NCBI GenBank assembly: GCA_023333565.1
Contig: JAJKFH010003493.1
Coordinates: 558,001-622,000 of the forward strand
Length of the DNA: 64,000 nt
Origin: Puffinus mauretanicus
Taxonomy: Eukaryota; Chordata; Aves; Procellariiformes; Procellariidae
Reading direction: 5' to 3'
The stretch's first letter is position 1, and each line of letters begins with the position of its first letter. Shown here piece by piece: positions 38,997-49,483 of the stretch. A program made the translations under genes and the position numbers. Below the pieces are notes generated by a model. It made no database searches and was not told the origin of the DNA. It saw only the letters and a program-made list of their open reading frames with translations.

Positions 38997-40314
38997 ACCA
39001 TACGCCTCACCAACATTTTAAATAAATGCCCACCACTCAGCACAAGATGGAAGAGTGCGTAAGGCCTGCATCTGCTGAACCACCAGATTTATTATACCAT
39101 CCCTATTGGAAATAATTCCCAGTTCTGATGAGATTTAGCAGATGGCATCCCAAGAAAAAAGAGGACAGCGGTTGCCAGAAAGGCTCCTTAAGTTCCCTAC
39201 AGGAGTTTGCGCATGCTCCCATTTGTCGGGGTCACTTCAAAGGCTTTGCTGCCTACCTTGTGGGAAAGAAGGCATACGAGAGGGACTGTGAAGGACGACT
39301 TCACTGCCTCTTTTCCTCATTTACTAATAGCTGCTATGAAGGGCACTCGGGATGAGGAGTGGAATTATGATAACCTGTTATACGCCCTTTTGTCCACCGC
39401 CAGACGCAGGGGCTGCCGAGGCTGCGCACCCAGGCTGTGCAAGGGTTACGGGACATGACCAAGGACGTGCAAACTTCAAGCGCTGCCTTCTTTTCTGTAT
39501 GACACTTCAAGAAAGTAGGGCAAAAGGCGCCTAGATCCCTCCACTCGTGAATTGTTTCCACATACCAAAACAAAAGGCTCTTGAGATGATAACATTTTCA
39601 AACTAGCTACCTAATTAATTGACTTTGCTGGAGGATCTGTGTAACTTCAGTTCACATTGGGGGAGGAAGTAGGGGTAGCTGTTTGAGAAGAATTCCAGCT
39701 CTAAATGCAAAGAGGAAAACAGGCATTTTAAAGACAGAGATTTCATTTGAAAAAAAACGAGATGACAACCCTTGTTGTCTCCAGCAGCCCTCCAACTCCC
39801 AACAACCCCCAAAGAGGGGGTTATTTTTCAGTTGAAGGGTCTCAGGACCCTAACACTCACCCTTCCAGGTCTATCACATTTCATGTGTGACATACAGGCC
39901 ATTCCAGAATGGGATAATAACATTTCCTAACGTGCCTCTGTCTCATCTAATTAGACTGAGTGGTTCACGGAAGTCTCTCTTGAGGTTTGGGTAGGGAGCT
40001 TGGAACAACAGAGTTGTGATTTCTACTGACACTTCTTGTGAAGAAAGGATAATGCAAGCAATACACTTGCAAGAAATCTACAAGACTTTGTAGAAAAAAA
40101 TGTAGCTTAAACATCTAGAGCATCTACTTCTACTGCTTCCTGCTACAACTGAGCATGCAGGGACTCAATAGTAGTAGTAATGTAGTAATGGACCTAATGT
40201 AGTACTAAAAAAATGACCATCCGTTTTTGCGGACCCCAAACAGTGCCAATGTGACCCTCACTTAGCAGTTCACTCGCAATCTTCAGAATCATTTAAGAGC
40301 GTGGAAAACCATTT

Positions 40315-40445
40315 GGTTTTTTCACGTTTAGGGAAAGAGAGGCAGAGGGCTTGACAGCCACTTTGCACATGGTCACACAACAAATCGAACAGCCAAGGGA
40401 AGGACAGAACTCAGGTGCTCTATTCCTAATAAACTGCCTCTCTAA
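40315..40445 (+). mobile_element. MIR-like SINE relic
   Basis: GGGAAAGAGAGGCAGAGGG, CACATGGTCACACAACAAAT, AAGGACAGAACTCAGG and ACTGCCTCTC follow the MIR core and 3' end in order. The match is clearer than at 35.19 kb. The left edge is diffuse. Confidence 0.75.
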
Positions 40446-40500
40446 ATCATTTTTTATATTGCCATTTCCTATGTACACTGTGGCACAGCAAACTCGTTAA

Positions 40501-40522
40501 TTTACTAACAACTGTTAGTAAA
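40501..40522. repeat. Perfect 10-bp inverted repeat
   Basis: Arms TTTACTAACA and TGTTAGTAAA flank a two-base AC centre. It lies about 55 bp beyond the MIR relic and just before the CpG-rich element. The tight spacing suits a protein dimer site better than an RNA hairpin. Confidence 0.7.
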
Positions 40523-40896
40523 CATTTTCCTGTAACATTTCCCCAGTTACCAGCTAATGTTTCATTTGAAAACTGAAGCTTTTATTGACTAAGCCATTTA
40601 AAATCTAAAATGAATCACACAAACCTGCAAACAGGAGGGGAAGAGTAATCCGCGGAAGAATTATGCGGGGATGTTTCCAAACACGAGAGAGAAGGGCTGA
40701 GGAGACGTTCCCCGGCAAGGCTAGCGGGGAAGGAGAGATTTCACCTTTAACTGGAAGCAGCTGTCGTAACCTGCTCAACCCCGCTGGAATGCGCGTGCCG
40801 GGGCCGCGTCTCGCCGGGGCTCTGGCACCGGGACCGTGGCAGCTTTCCTGTGGGCAGGCAGCTAACTCACATTTCTGTTATTTTATCCCGAAAGAA

Positions 40897-40910
40897 GTTA
40901 CCATGGAGAC
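40897..40910 (+). promoter_or_regulatory. RFX X-box-like site
   Basis: GTTACCATGGAGAC matches the two half-sites of the X-box (GTTRCC, then a spacer, then RGYAAC) with small deviations in the right half. RFX factors act at ciliary and other promoters. Confidence 0.4.
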
Positions 40911-41075
40911 TGGCATGAAAACGGCAATAGGCCAGCCTGATAGAGACAGAAAGCGCGGGAGGCACAGAGTCCGGCGCTCTTAATAATCTGGTTGGAGATC
41001 TCCAGCTCCGCAGGCCGGGCGCCGGGCTTTCCGCGCCCGCAAAGTTCAGCTCCGTCTCTCCCATAGCAGCAGCCT

Positions 41076-41089
41076 ATCAAAGGTTTGAT
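41076..41089. promoter_or_regulatory. TCF/LEF-like palindrome
   Basis: ATCAAAGGTTTGAT is an inverted repeat with 6-bp arms that contains the TCF/LEF core ATCAAAGG on the plus strand. Function is inferred. Confidence 0.4.
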
Positions 41090-41286
41090 GGAGTAGGTAA
41101 ATGCCAGCCATTAAAAGTAATCTATCACAGCTCATGAACACCTAGTTAACAGGCATCGTATTCCTTAATATGTATTTGCGTGTGCAAAAGTTGTTAAAAG
41201 CAGCGTTAAAACGACACAGTAAAGGTAGGTGTTTATTTCCCAGGACAAAGCGTAGAATGCAAACAGCTTTCCAGGAGAGTCTCTTC

Positions 41287-41306
41287 TTTTTTTTTTTTTT
41301 TTTTTT
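41287..41306. repeat. T20 homopolymer
   Basis: Twenty consecutive T residues about 200 bp downstream of the CpG-rich element. Nothing beside it looks like a retrocopy. Confidence 0.85.
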
Positions 41307-42289
41307 CTGGAAACAAAATAACATTGATCAAATACTGTTCTCTAATTCCCTACATGCAAGAGTGATCTAATTTTTTAAGGGAATTAGGAAAAAGCTCTGA
41401 TGTATTACGGGAGGAAGTTTCACATTTCTGGTTATTACGGTGCACTTTGGGAAACGCTGGTGGGAGCGGCAGATCTTCACAAGAGCTGTGCTTTCTGAGG
41501 GAAGGACCTGAAGGAACAGTCTCCTCCGAAGACTCGGGAGTAGTTTAACCAAGCCATAATACAGGCGGTGGGGAGGAGGAGGAAGGGAGGAGATGCCATT
41601 CCCACCCGGAGGTACTGGGAGCCGGCAGAGCGCTGGGTGCGGGCTCTGGCATCTGGAATACATTGAACCTGAGGGCTGAAACGCGCTCCCCATCCCGTCC
41701 TATCTGGGCACCGCTCTTTAGAAAACATTTATGTAAAATTCAAAGCTTAAGACTCTGCCCAGGACAGCAATAAAACCTGTGAGAAAGTAGAAGAAAAAAG
41801 GGCTCAGGATGACAGTAACTTCCCCCATGTGTGGGGTTTTTTTTCCTGTGTGCTTTTCCCTTTTCTTTTTTTTCTAAATGAAGGCAGAGCTGATGAACCG
41901 CAGGCTCCCCGCCGCTGAGTTTAGCCAACGAGCGCAATAGGATTCCAACACACATTTCTGCTTTTCAGACCCATTGTGAACTTTATGGACCATGTTCTTC
42001 CTCCATCCACAGGGCAAATGTTCCAGGAGTGATTCACAAGCCCTGCCACTCGGTACCAAAACATGCTCCCCTGAGCTGGTTAATTTAAGGCTGGAATTAG
42101 TCTCTTTGTGCTGACAACCTTTTTATGAAGGCAGCATAATCCCACAGAGCACTTACTGCAAGCATTTCAAATCCTGATGTTTTATAGTGTTACTTTTTAC
42201 AACATATGTGTATATTTGAGAGGTTTCTTTGATACATTCCTTTACCACAGTACAAAGCATAAAATACAACCCACAGAGCTTCCAACTTA

Positions 42290-42410
42290 TTGACATTGCT
42301 CCTCGCGTTTGCATACATAATGGCAATGTCATTTAAATTGTTTTGAAGTACAATTTACAGCATTAAATAAAATGTTGATTTTTAATACATTTTCAATTTT
42401 ACTTTTGTAC
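42290..42410. promoter_or_regulatory. Candidate conserved AT-rich element
   Basis: TTTGCATAC, CATAATGG, TCATTTAAATTG and ATTAAATAAAATG words cluster in about 100 bp without repeat similarity. POU- and homeodomain-like sites are implied, but no conservation data are available here. Confidence 0.25.
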
Positions 42411-43724
42411 CACAGTGCAACTGCTGGAGTCTGTCTAGACAAAAAGGTAGTTTAATCCAGTAATCTTTCTATAAACCACTGAAATAATGCCATCTATTTC
42501 TGCATACGTGTCTCTGGAAAAACTAATAGAATTTCTGACATTTCTGGAGATACTAAAAAAGCCATAAGTGACATGCAAGTATTCTCCATAGAAAGTTCTG
42601 AGGTCAGATGAGGAAACCAAAGTATTTTAACAGACTGAATAGCTTAAGTTTGCATTTTATGACACTGAGTAACCATACATACCCTACAGTTTTACGTCTC
42701 TACCTTAAGTCCTCTTAAAACTCTCCTTAGCAGCATAATAAATGCTATACGTCTACAGCGGCAGGGCTGGTCCTGAGAGCCCTGACAAAAACCCATCAGT
42801 CATGGTTCCCGGGGACGCGCCTCTTCCTTTTTTGAGGGCAACTCCACAGGTGACAGTACCTGTACAGCAGAGCAGGCAGCAAGTCACGGGGTGGGAGGTG
42901 CTGGCGCGCGCAGGAGCTACTTCTACTCCTTTTGCCCCCAAATAAAGTATGCTGAGACTATACCATAAGTTAAAAAATGCCTCGCTTCTTGTTCTCTTCC
43001 CGTGCCTAAAATCTTCAACTTGATGTACCACAAAAGCTGCAATCTCAATTGATTGCCCACTAAACAAGACTAGACGGACAAGTCTTTCGTATGTAGCAAA
43101 GGGCATCTAGAATAATCTGGAAGCAAGTTGCAGACCTGATAATTCATTACATCCGGCTTCCAGAGCAAAAAAACCCCAAGGAAAGTGGGGAGGAGGAAGG
43201 TAAATATCCTGTACTTCAAGATAACAAAGAGTTCTTTCCATCCCGAGCAGTCCAAATCACGACAAACTTTTGCAAACTGAAGAAAACCAAAAAATGCAAT
43301 TAAAAGTATGTTTATAAACTTGTGGAAAAAAAAAATGCTTTTACTAGCGCACTTCTCTACAGCAAGATGCATTTTATACCTGATTTTCTCAAAAGGCCAA
43401 AATAAAATATGTTTGGAGCAGTCAGAAGGGGAGAAAGGCGTGCACAGCCACGCAGTTAGTTCACCACGTGCTCCCATACAACAGCATTGTCTCCTTTAAA
43501 GCCATACTTAGTTGCAACTTTCTCCTGTGAAAATATCAAAGCTGACTCCTTTCTGCTTTTCCCATAGACTTCTCTGATTAACAACTCCTTGTCAAACAAA
43601 AGGGGGGAGAAAAGGAAAAAATCCCTTGAAATCACAGGTCCTGAAGATCTTGGAATTAACAGCAACTGTGATAATTGGTCACAAACTACCCTGAGAGAGA
43701 AATGATTCCTCACAACCTTTGGCT

Positions 43725-43757
43725 AAGGTCTCCCCTTAAGGTCTCCCCTTAAGGTCT
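43725..43757. repeat. 13-bp tandem repeat, 2.5 copies
   Basis: AAGGTCTCCCCTT occurs twice without mismatch and a third time as AAGGTCT. Confidence 0.9.
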
Positions 43758-45709
43758 TTTATAACCTTCCAAGCATATTAGCAGGGCTTTAGTTCACTAC
43801 TTTCAGAATGTTACAAATTTTGAAAGCTAGGCATTATTATTACTCACTTCTTTTGCGTGTACACACATAGGTGCACCTTTTAACGCTATCCTGTCTGGCA
43901 CTCCCATGGATGTTATTCGGGACCATTTAGGACTTCTCTAGTACACCTTGCACATTAAGTCTCTGACTGCTGAAAAGACATTTGGATGAGGAAGAAGGTG
44001 CTATTGAAACAGAAGGAGAATTATTATGTCCAAAGAATTCCTTCTACCTGTTTTATTCCTCTCCCCAAATATATTTCAGGAACTGTTCCTACCCCTCCGA
44101 CTCTCAAGCACCAATGCATGTGCCACTGTAGACAGAATCCAACACCAATCAAAAAAAGTATCACCGTGGCAGAAATGCCTCTCCATGAAAAAAAGCAGGC
44201 AGACATAGTTTTGTTCACAAGACAAATTTACATATTAAAGGCTGTATTTATCAATATTTGATTTAAACGTCTGTGCCTGCACATTTATTGAACAAAGCCA
44301 GATGGGTGCAGGCAGTTGCACATCTGTATTCATTAATAGAAAGGAAGAGAGACATTCACAGACAGCCACAGCAACAAATAAAGGAATGAAAAGTATTTGG
44401 TTGGACTGTAAGCACTTACTTCTGTTCATCAACAAAAAATGGAGCCTTCCTCAGGCCTACGTTCATCCTTAACTTTAAGGACTGAAGTACTTAAGTTAGG
44501 AGATTAGCTGATGCAATCAGTGGAGAGAGAGATGCTTGCAAGGGTGCTACAGCCCACTTAAGACATGATTAGATAGACCTCTCCTCCTTGGCCACACCGG
44601 GAAGTTATGGTTCCTCAGTTAGCCGGGATAAATTTCAGCCTCAATATTTAACTGCCAAGAACAAATGTGTGTTTATAGTAACTAAAATGATAAAATGCCT
44701 TCTATGGAGCAGGCTTACATTATCACAAATGCAATTAAGTTTTCAAGGATGTTCTTAGCATTAAGGATTGAAGCAAAAATTTCTACTTGTCCTTAAAGTT
44801 AAAAACTTAAGTGCACTTTCTGACTGAAGCTGTGACTGCGCTACTTATATCATCATGCGCAATGGAAAAAGATGTACAACCCAACTTCTCTCACATGCAA
44901 TCTCTAGCGATGGAATCAAGATAAAATGTCTTCTACAGGAATTCATCAGTTTATAGGATGAGGCCAACCATTTGGGACAACCTACTTTTAGATACCAGAT
45001 GAATAACCTTCAAAAACAGCAAAACAGCCATCAGCCTCACAGCTACCATCAACAGGAACCGGCAACTGCTCACACCCAGATTTTCAGTAGCACCCAAAGA
45101 CTCAGATCAGCAAGCCTCACAGTTTTCAAGAAACTTAGTTTTGAAACCAAAACTACCCATGAAACTCCTTCTAATTGCTAAGCACGGCGGGTACACAACT
45201 TTTCAAATCAAAGATGTTTTCTTGCTTAAGTGGGAGCTGAGTGCTTCACAAAAATTAATGGTTTCATAGGTTTCATAAGCTGATCACCTGTAAAGCTTGC
45301 AGTAGTCTCTTAAGACTGTGGGCTGAGGAAGCCAAGTGGAGATCACCTTGCATTAAATGCAAAAATGAAATTAATTATTAGGAGAGAGGACTGACACAGG
45401 CAGTGCACGTTAGCTCTGACGGACCTTTCTCAAGGGAAAGACAAGGGAACTGGGGGGAAGCAGCTACTCTGTTCTGCCAGCATAATACAAATCAAAAATG
45501 AGTCTGGCATAAAACTGAGGGCATTGTGAGGAAAGGTCTTTTACATTTGCATCCTCCTTACAGTACTTGCACAGGCTTCCAAATTAAAGGGGATAATGGG
45601 ACCTCAGTGTGGGACTTAACAAATAACACAGCACCAGCGAGAGACATACCACCTGCCATTGCACTGAAAAACATGTCTTTTGGATAAATGTCTGACATCA
45701 TAGAGCCCG

Positions 45710-45723
45710 AACCATGCATGGTT
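45710..45723. repeat. 14-bp perfect palindrome
   Basis: AACCATGCATGGTT equals its reverse complement. It is not AT-only, so it is less likely to be trivial than the 10.4-kb palindrome. Confidence 0.6.
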
Positions 45724-47557
45724 TACTCTGAGTGAGAAGAAAACTCCATGCCTTTCAGCCTAGGTCACTACCACTGATAGTTCTGCTTCCTAGAAGGAGA
45801 ATCATACACAAAACTGTAACTCGATATATTGCTGTGTGCAACAGAACTTAAAATTAAACACTGACATAATCGAGGAGTTTAGATCATAACAGCCTCCTGC
45901 CAGTCTACAATATTATGCTTAAATCTGCCAGTAGAACGTGGAACAACATAAATATTGCATCAGTGCTTTGGAGCTTACAGCGTGTTACAACTTTGCTTCA
46001 CAAGGAATATACTTCATGTACTCTCCAGTGGGAGCTAATAGTAATTCAGCAACCCACTGAAGTGCTTTATGCTGAATAAAGGCAAATACCTTAATGCCAG
46101 AAGGAAGAAGTTACTTCTTATATACAGGTTATGGAATAAAACCATCCAGCTTCCTATTTCTGATTTGCTAGGAAGGATGCAATGAAAATGGTGTCTCAGC
46201 TCCAGCACTGGGCAGCAGGGACTGAGCAGGCAGCACTGCCGTGGGAATCGCTCTGCCTTGCATCCAAGAACACCATCTCTGCAGAAAAGCCTTAGCTACT
46301 TATCTTGGTTGCTAATCACCACTTCTGGGAACACAACAATGTGACAGGAAAGGCTTCAGTTTTGCTCCAAAATCCTCAATACAAAATGGCAAAAAAAGTG
46401 CCTTTAAAGATTTTTAAAACTCTCTCTTTCCAATTATTTTTCTATGTCTCAGAAATAAAACACAAAGACAGAAGCCCTGCTGATACCCCACGCTGCCTGA
46501 GAGCATACATCTAATTTTGGAGGGAGGGGCGTTTCCATACACAGCATAAGTTATGCACAGAGTCATGACCTGCATCAGCTTCCCAGAACCACCTAGGCAG
46601 GCTTCACACTGCAGCGCCGAGGGCTGGGTGGGCTCCTCCTGCCTCCAGAAGCTCTGCTGGTCCCTCAGGTCTCAGAGGCTGCTCTGCCACCGAGGGTACG
46701 TGTGCGCCTGTCTGTGCTTCACACTCCTTCCCCACACGCACTCTGCGGGAACCTGCTGAAAGCTTCACCCAGCTCGTGATTACGCTGAAGTTTTAAATAG
46801 GCCGTCCTGACATCTTCTCTCACACGCACGCACACCTTGTCTCCCAAGGAGGAAATTAAGAACCAGATGAGAGGCGCCTGGGGCGGCATTTCTCAAACAA
46901 GCTTGCAGGAGCCAAGCGTGAGGCTCTCCAGTAAATTGTCAAACCTCCAGCTACAGTGAAAGTATTATACTTGCAGTTCTTTGAAATGATATGTTTTCAC
47001 GTGGTGACCACACATGAAGTCTCTCATGGTCACGCATAGCCACCAAGAAAGTACTCGAGGATGCCTTGTTTACCAGCACAATTTTATGGGCCTTTTACTG
47101 CCAGGAAACTGGGATGAGGATTACTGGGGGGGAGCAAAGTGTTTACGTAAGGAAAAAACATCTCTGAGCCTGCCAGGAGCACAAGCCCTTCATGCCAGTG
47201 GTCTTGGCCCTCCTATGGTTTTTGCTCATTTCCTCGTGGCTCTGTTGGTACCCAACACCCACCCATTCAGCAAGAGAGCACTTGCTTAGTAAGAGGAACC
47301 TGACGAAAACCCCAGGAAATACAGCTTGGTCGCTGAGCGGCTTCTTCAAGTCTTTTCCTAAGGGACGAGATCTGGTCTTGATTTAGCTTAAGTCACAACT
47401 GTGTTTTTACACAATAGTAAAGCCTGAAGGGTACCATAAAGATACCTTCTATGCCGTGGTAGGAATCATGGCAGCTTCACTGGTCATCTTCTGCATTATT
47501 TGCTCTTCACTAGTAGCCAGCACAGTCTGGGAAAGAGGACATGTTTCAGTCTGTTTT

Positions 47558-47946
<389 letters not shown>

Positions 47947-49018
47947 TTAAGAACTGCAATGAAAATTGCCTTGGTTCCTACACAGGAGAGGCAGACTGTA
48001 ACCAGACTGCGGCATAAGGGTGTCCCTGTCCCGACACCTTCTCTCCTCCACAGTCCAGGGCAGCCACATCTCGGGAAGAAGGGCCGGGAGGTTGCAAGCA
48101 AGCATTGCTCAGCCAAGGTACTGCCCCTCTCAGGAAGTGACCTGAGGGGCAACTGGTTGTCTCCCATTGCTCTCAGAGAAGGTGAGGTTCTCCTGAAGGT
48201 GCTTCAGCGGTTCTTTATAGATCTGACACCAGAAGACTGGCTGCTTTGACTGAAGGATCAAGACCGAAACAGTGGGCTTGGCTGATTCTTAATCTCCTCA
48301 GCAGAGCTTCTCCACCTTTTCCTGCTGTAACTAAAGAGAAGTCTGTCTCTGCTTCTTCAGTGGCTCCAGCTGCTGCCAAAGCTCTTTTCCTTTTTCTCTT
48401 ACCATTCACAACTGCCTTGTGGTACACAGTCTACAAGTATACGGGTAATTAAACAGAACAAAAAAAAAATCAAATTTAAAATGGGAGATTCTAAAGGAGT
48501 CTTTACTACCTTTCATAGTTGAAAAACTAGTCAGGTTTTCTTCTTGAAAGTAAATCACTCCAGAGCAAAGTGCTTATTTGGTTTTAAGCCAAGCACACAG
48601 ATAAGCTTGGTGCAATATCCTGTGAACACCTGAGATTTCACCTGTGAACACATTAATCTCAACCCTTTTCTCCCTCCTCGCCTGCACTGGATGTAGTCAA
48701 ACATCTCTGGCTTGAGGCCTGTATCGCACAAATAATTTTGCATGCAAGGAACAAAGAAACAACCGTCCCGTTGAAGACTTGTTCCCCCAGAATATCTATA
48801 TACTTGATCGGTACAACACATCCTCAAATTAAGAGAAAAGTTACTTAATTTAATGCCAGTTAGGGAAGCTGTCCACACGAAACACTTTGCTGGTTTCCTA
48901 CACTCCAGCAAGCTGCACACACACCAGGTCGGTGCCTCGCCACGGCACAATTCACTCCTAAGCTACTGAGGGCTTCTGCTTCAGATTTTTAAAAGTTCAC
49001 AAAACTGCTCATCTCCAC

Positions 49019-49052
49019 AAAAAAAAAAAAAAAACCCAAAAAAAAAAAAAAA
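49019..49052. repeat. A16-CCC-A15 tract
   Basis: Two long A runs are split by CCC. It is a likely polymorphic simple repeat and a likely place for assembly errors. Confidence 0.9.
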
Positions 49053-49466
49053 CCAAACACCTAGGCTAAAATTCTCCCCCTTCGGTGGGGGGGAGGGCAT
49101 GAAAGGCAGACCATGGCAAAGCCCTTCATATTAGAGGACTGATCCCACCACTCTCTTGCAAGCAAAACTCCCACACTGAGACCAGCATGCGCAGAGTCCA
49201 GGGTCAAGTTTTGTTCCATTTTTTGTTACAGAAATCGCTTGGAGCGAGGCTCCCTTATCTGCACCTTTGACAAATGTGATTTGCCATTAAACTATACCAA
49301 GACCCGTGTGCTTCTCTCTGCTTCAACAACTTTTTAAGTCATTGTCCCCTGGAAATAAGAAATGTGCACAGCGTGTGTTGTAATCAACGTCACAGGAGAA
49401 TTCTGCTCCGCTTTACACAAAATTTAGCCAGTGTCATTTTAAAAAGAGACATTCGGCGTAGACAGG

Positions 49467-49483
49467 TAGATAGATAGATAGAT
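49467..49483. repeat. (TAGA)4 microsatellite
   Basis: Four TAGA units are followed by degenerate TAGATA words and the palindrome TATAGATCTATA. Confidence 0.85.

Larger units (their letters stand above)
38590..39010. promoter_or_regulatory. Candidate conserved non-coding element
   Basis: The block is repeat-free and rich in factor-like sites: a POU-type palindrome at 38807-38819, another TTTGCATG near 38834, TAAATTATTCATTC near 38770, ACAATTAACG near 38954 and a 9-bp-arm inverted repeat at 38973-38996. The mix resembles deeply conserved developmental enhancers. Conservation itself is not shown by a single sequence. Confidence 0.4.
36928..40314. other. Unique sequence; no gene seen
   Basis: No supported gene. 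Frames at 38250-38552 and 39128-39355 lack domains and overlap open frames on the other strand. The segment at 38.59-39.01 kb has the strongest regulatory texture and is listed separately. A CpG-containing patch lies at 39400-39480. Confidence 0.55.
40640..41100. promoter_or_regulatory. CpG-rich element, candidate promoter or enhancer
   Basis: CpG is frequent here and scarce in the rest of the window. By eye there are about nine CpG in the 60 bases near 40790-40845 and about eight near 41010-41060. No mobile element explains it. It contains an RFX-like X-box (40897-40910) and a TCF-like palindrome (41076-41089). The element could be the CpG island of an unannotated transcript or an island-type enhancer. 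Short frames over it (40663-40983 plus, 40867-41064 minus) are low-stop artefacts of G+C content. Confidence 0.5.
41101..47557. other. Unique sequence; no gene seen
   Basis: The part up to 41720 stays moderately GC-rich beside the CpG element. Beyond that the sequence is AT-rich. Minus-strand frames at 41367-41693, 42753-43106 and 43070-43477 and plus-strand frames at 44972-45181 and 46553-46759 show no family features. The region 45330-46080 has scattered homeodomain-like words but no firm call. Confidence 0.55.

Noticed and set aside
48555..48950. 131-codon minus-strand frame
   Set aside because: No domain, no repeated motif and no sign of splicing signals at sensible places.
49019..49052. 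A-rich tract as the tail of a processed retrocopy
   Set aside because: The upstream sequence has no recognisable mRNA-like content, no upstream poly(A) signal at the right spacing and no flanking duplication.
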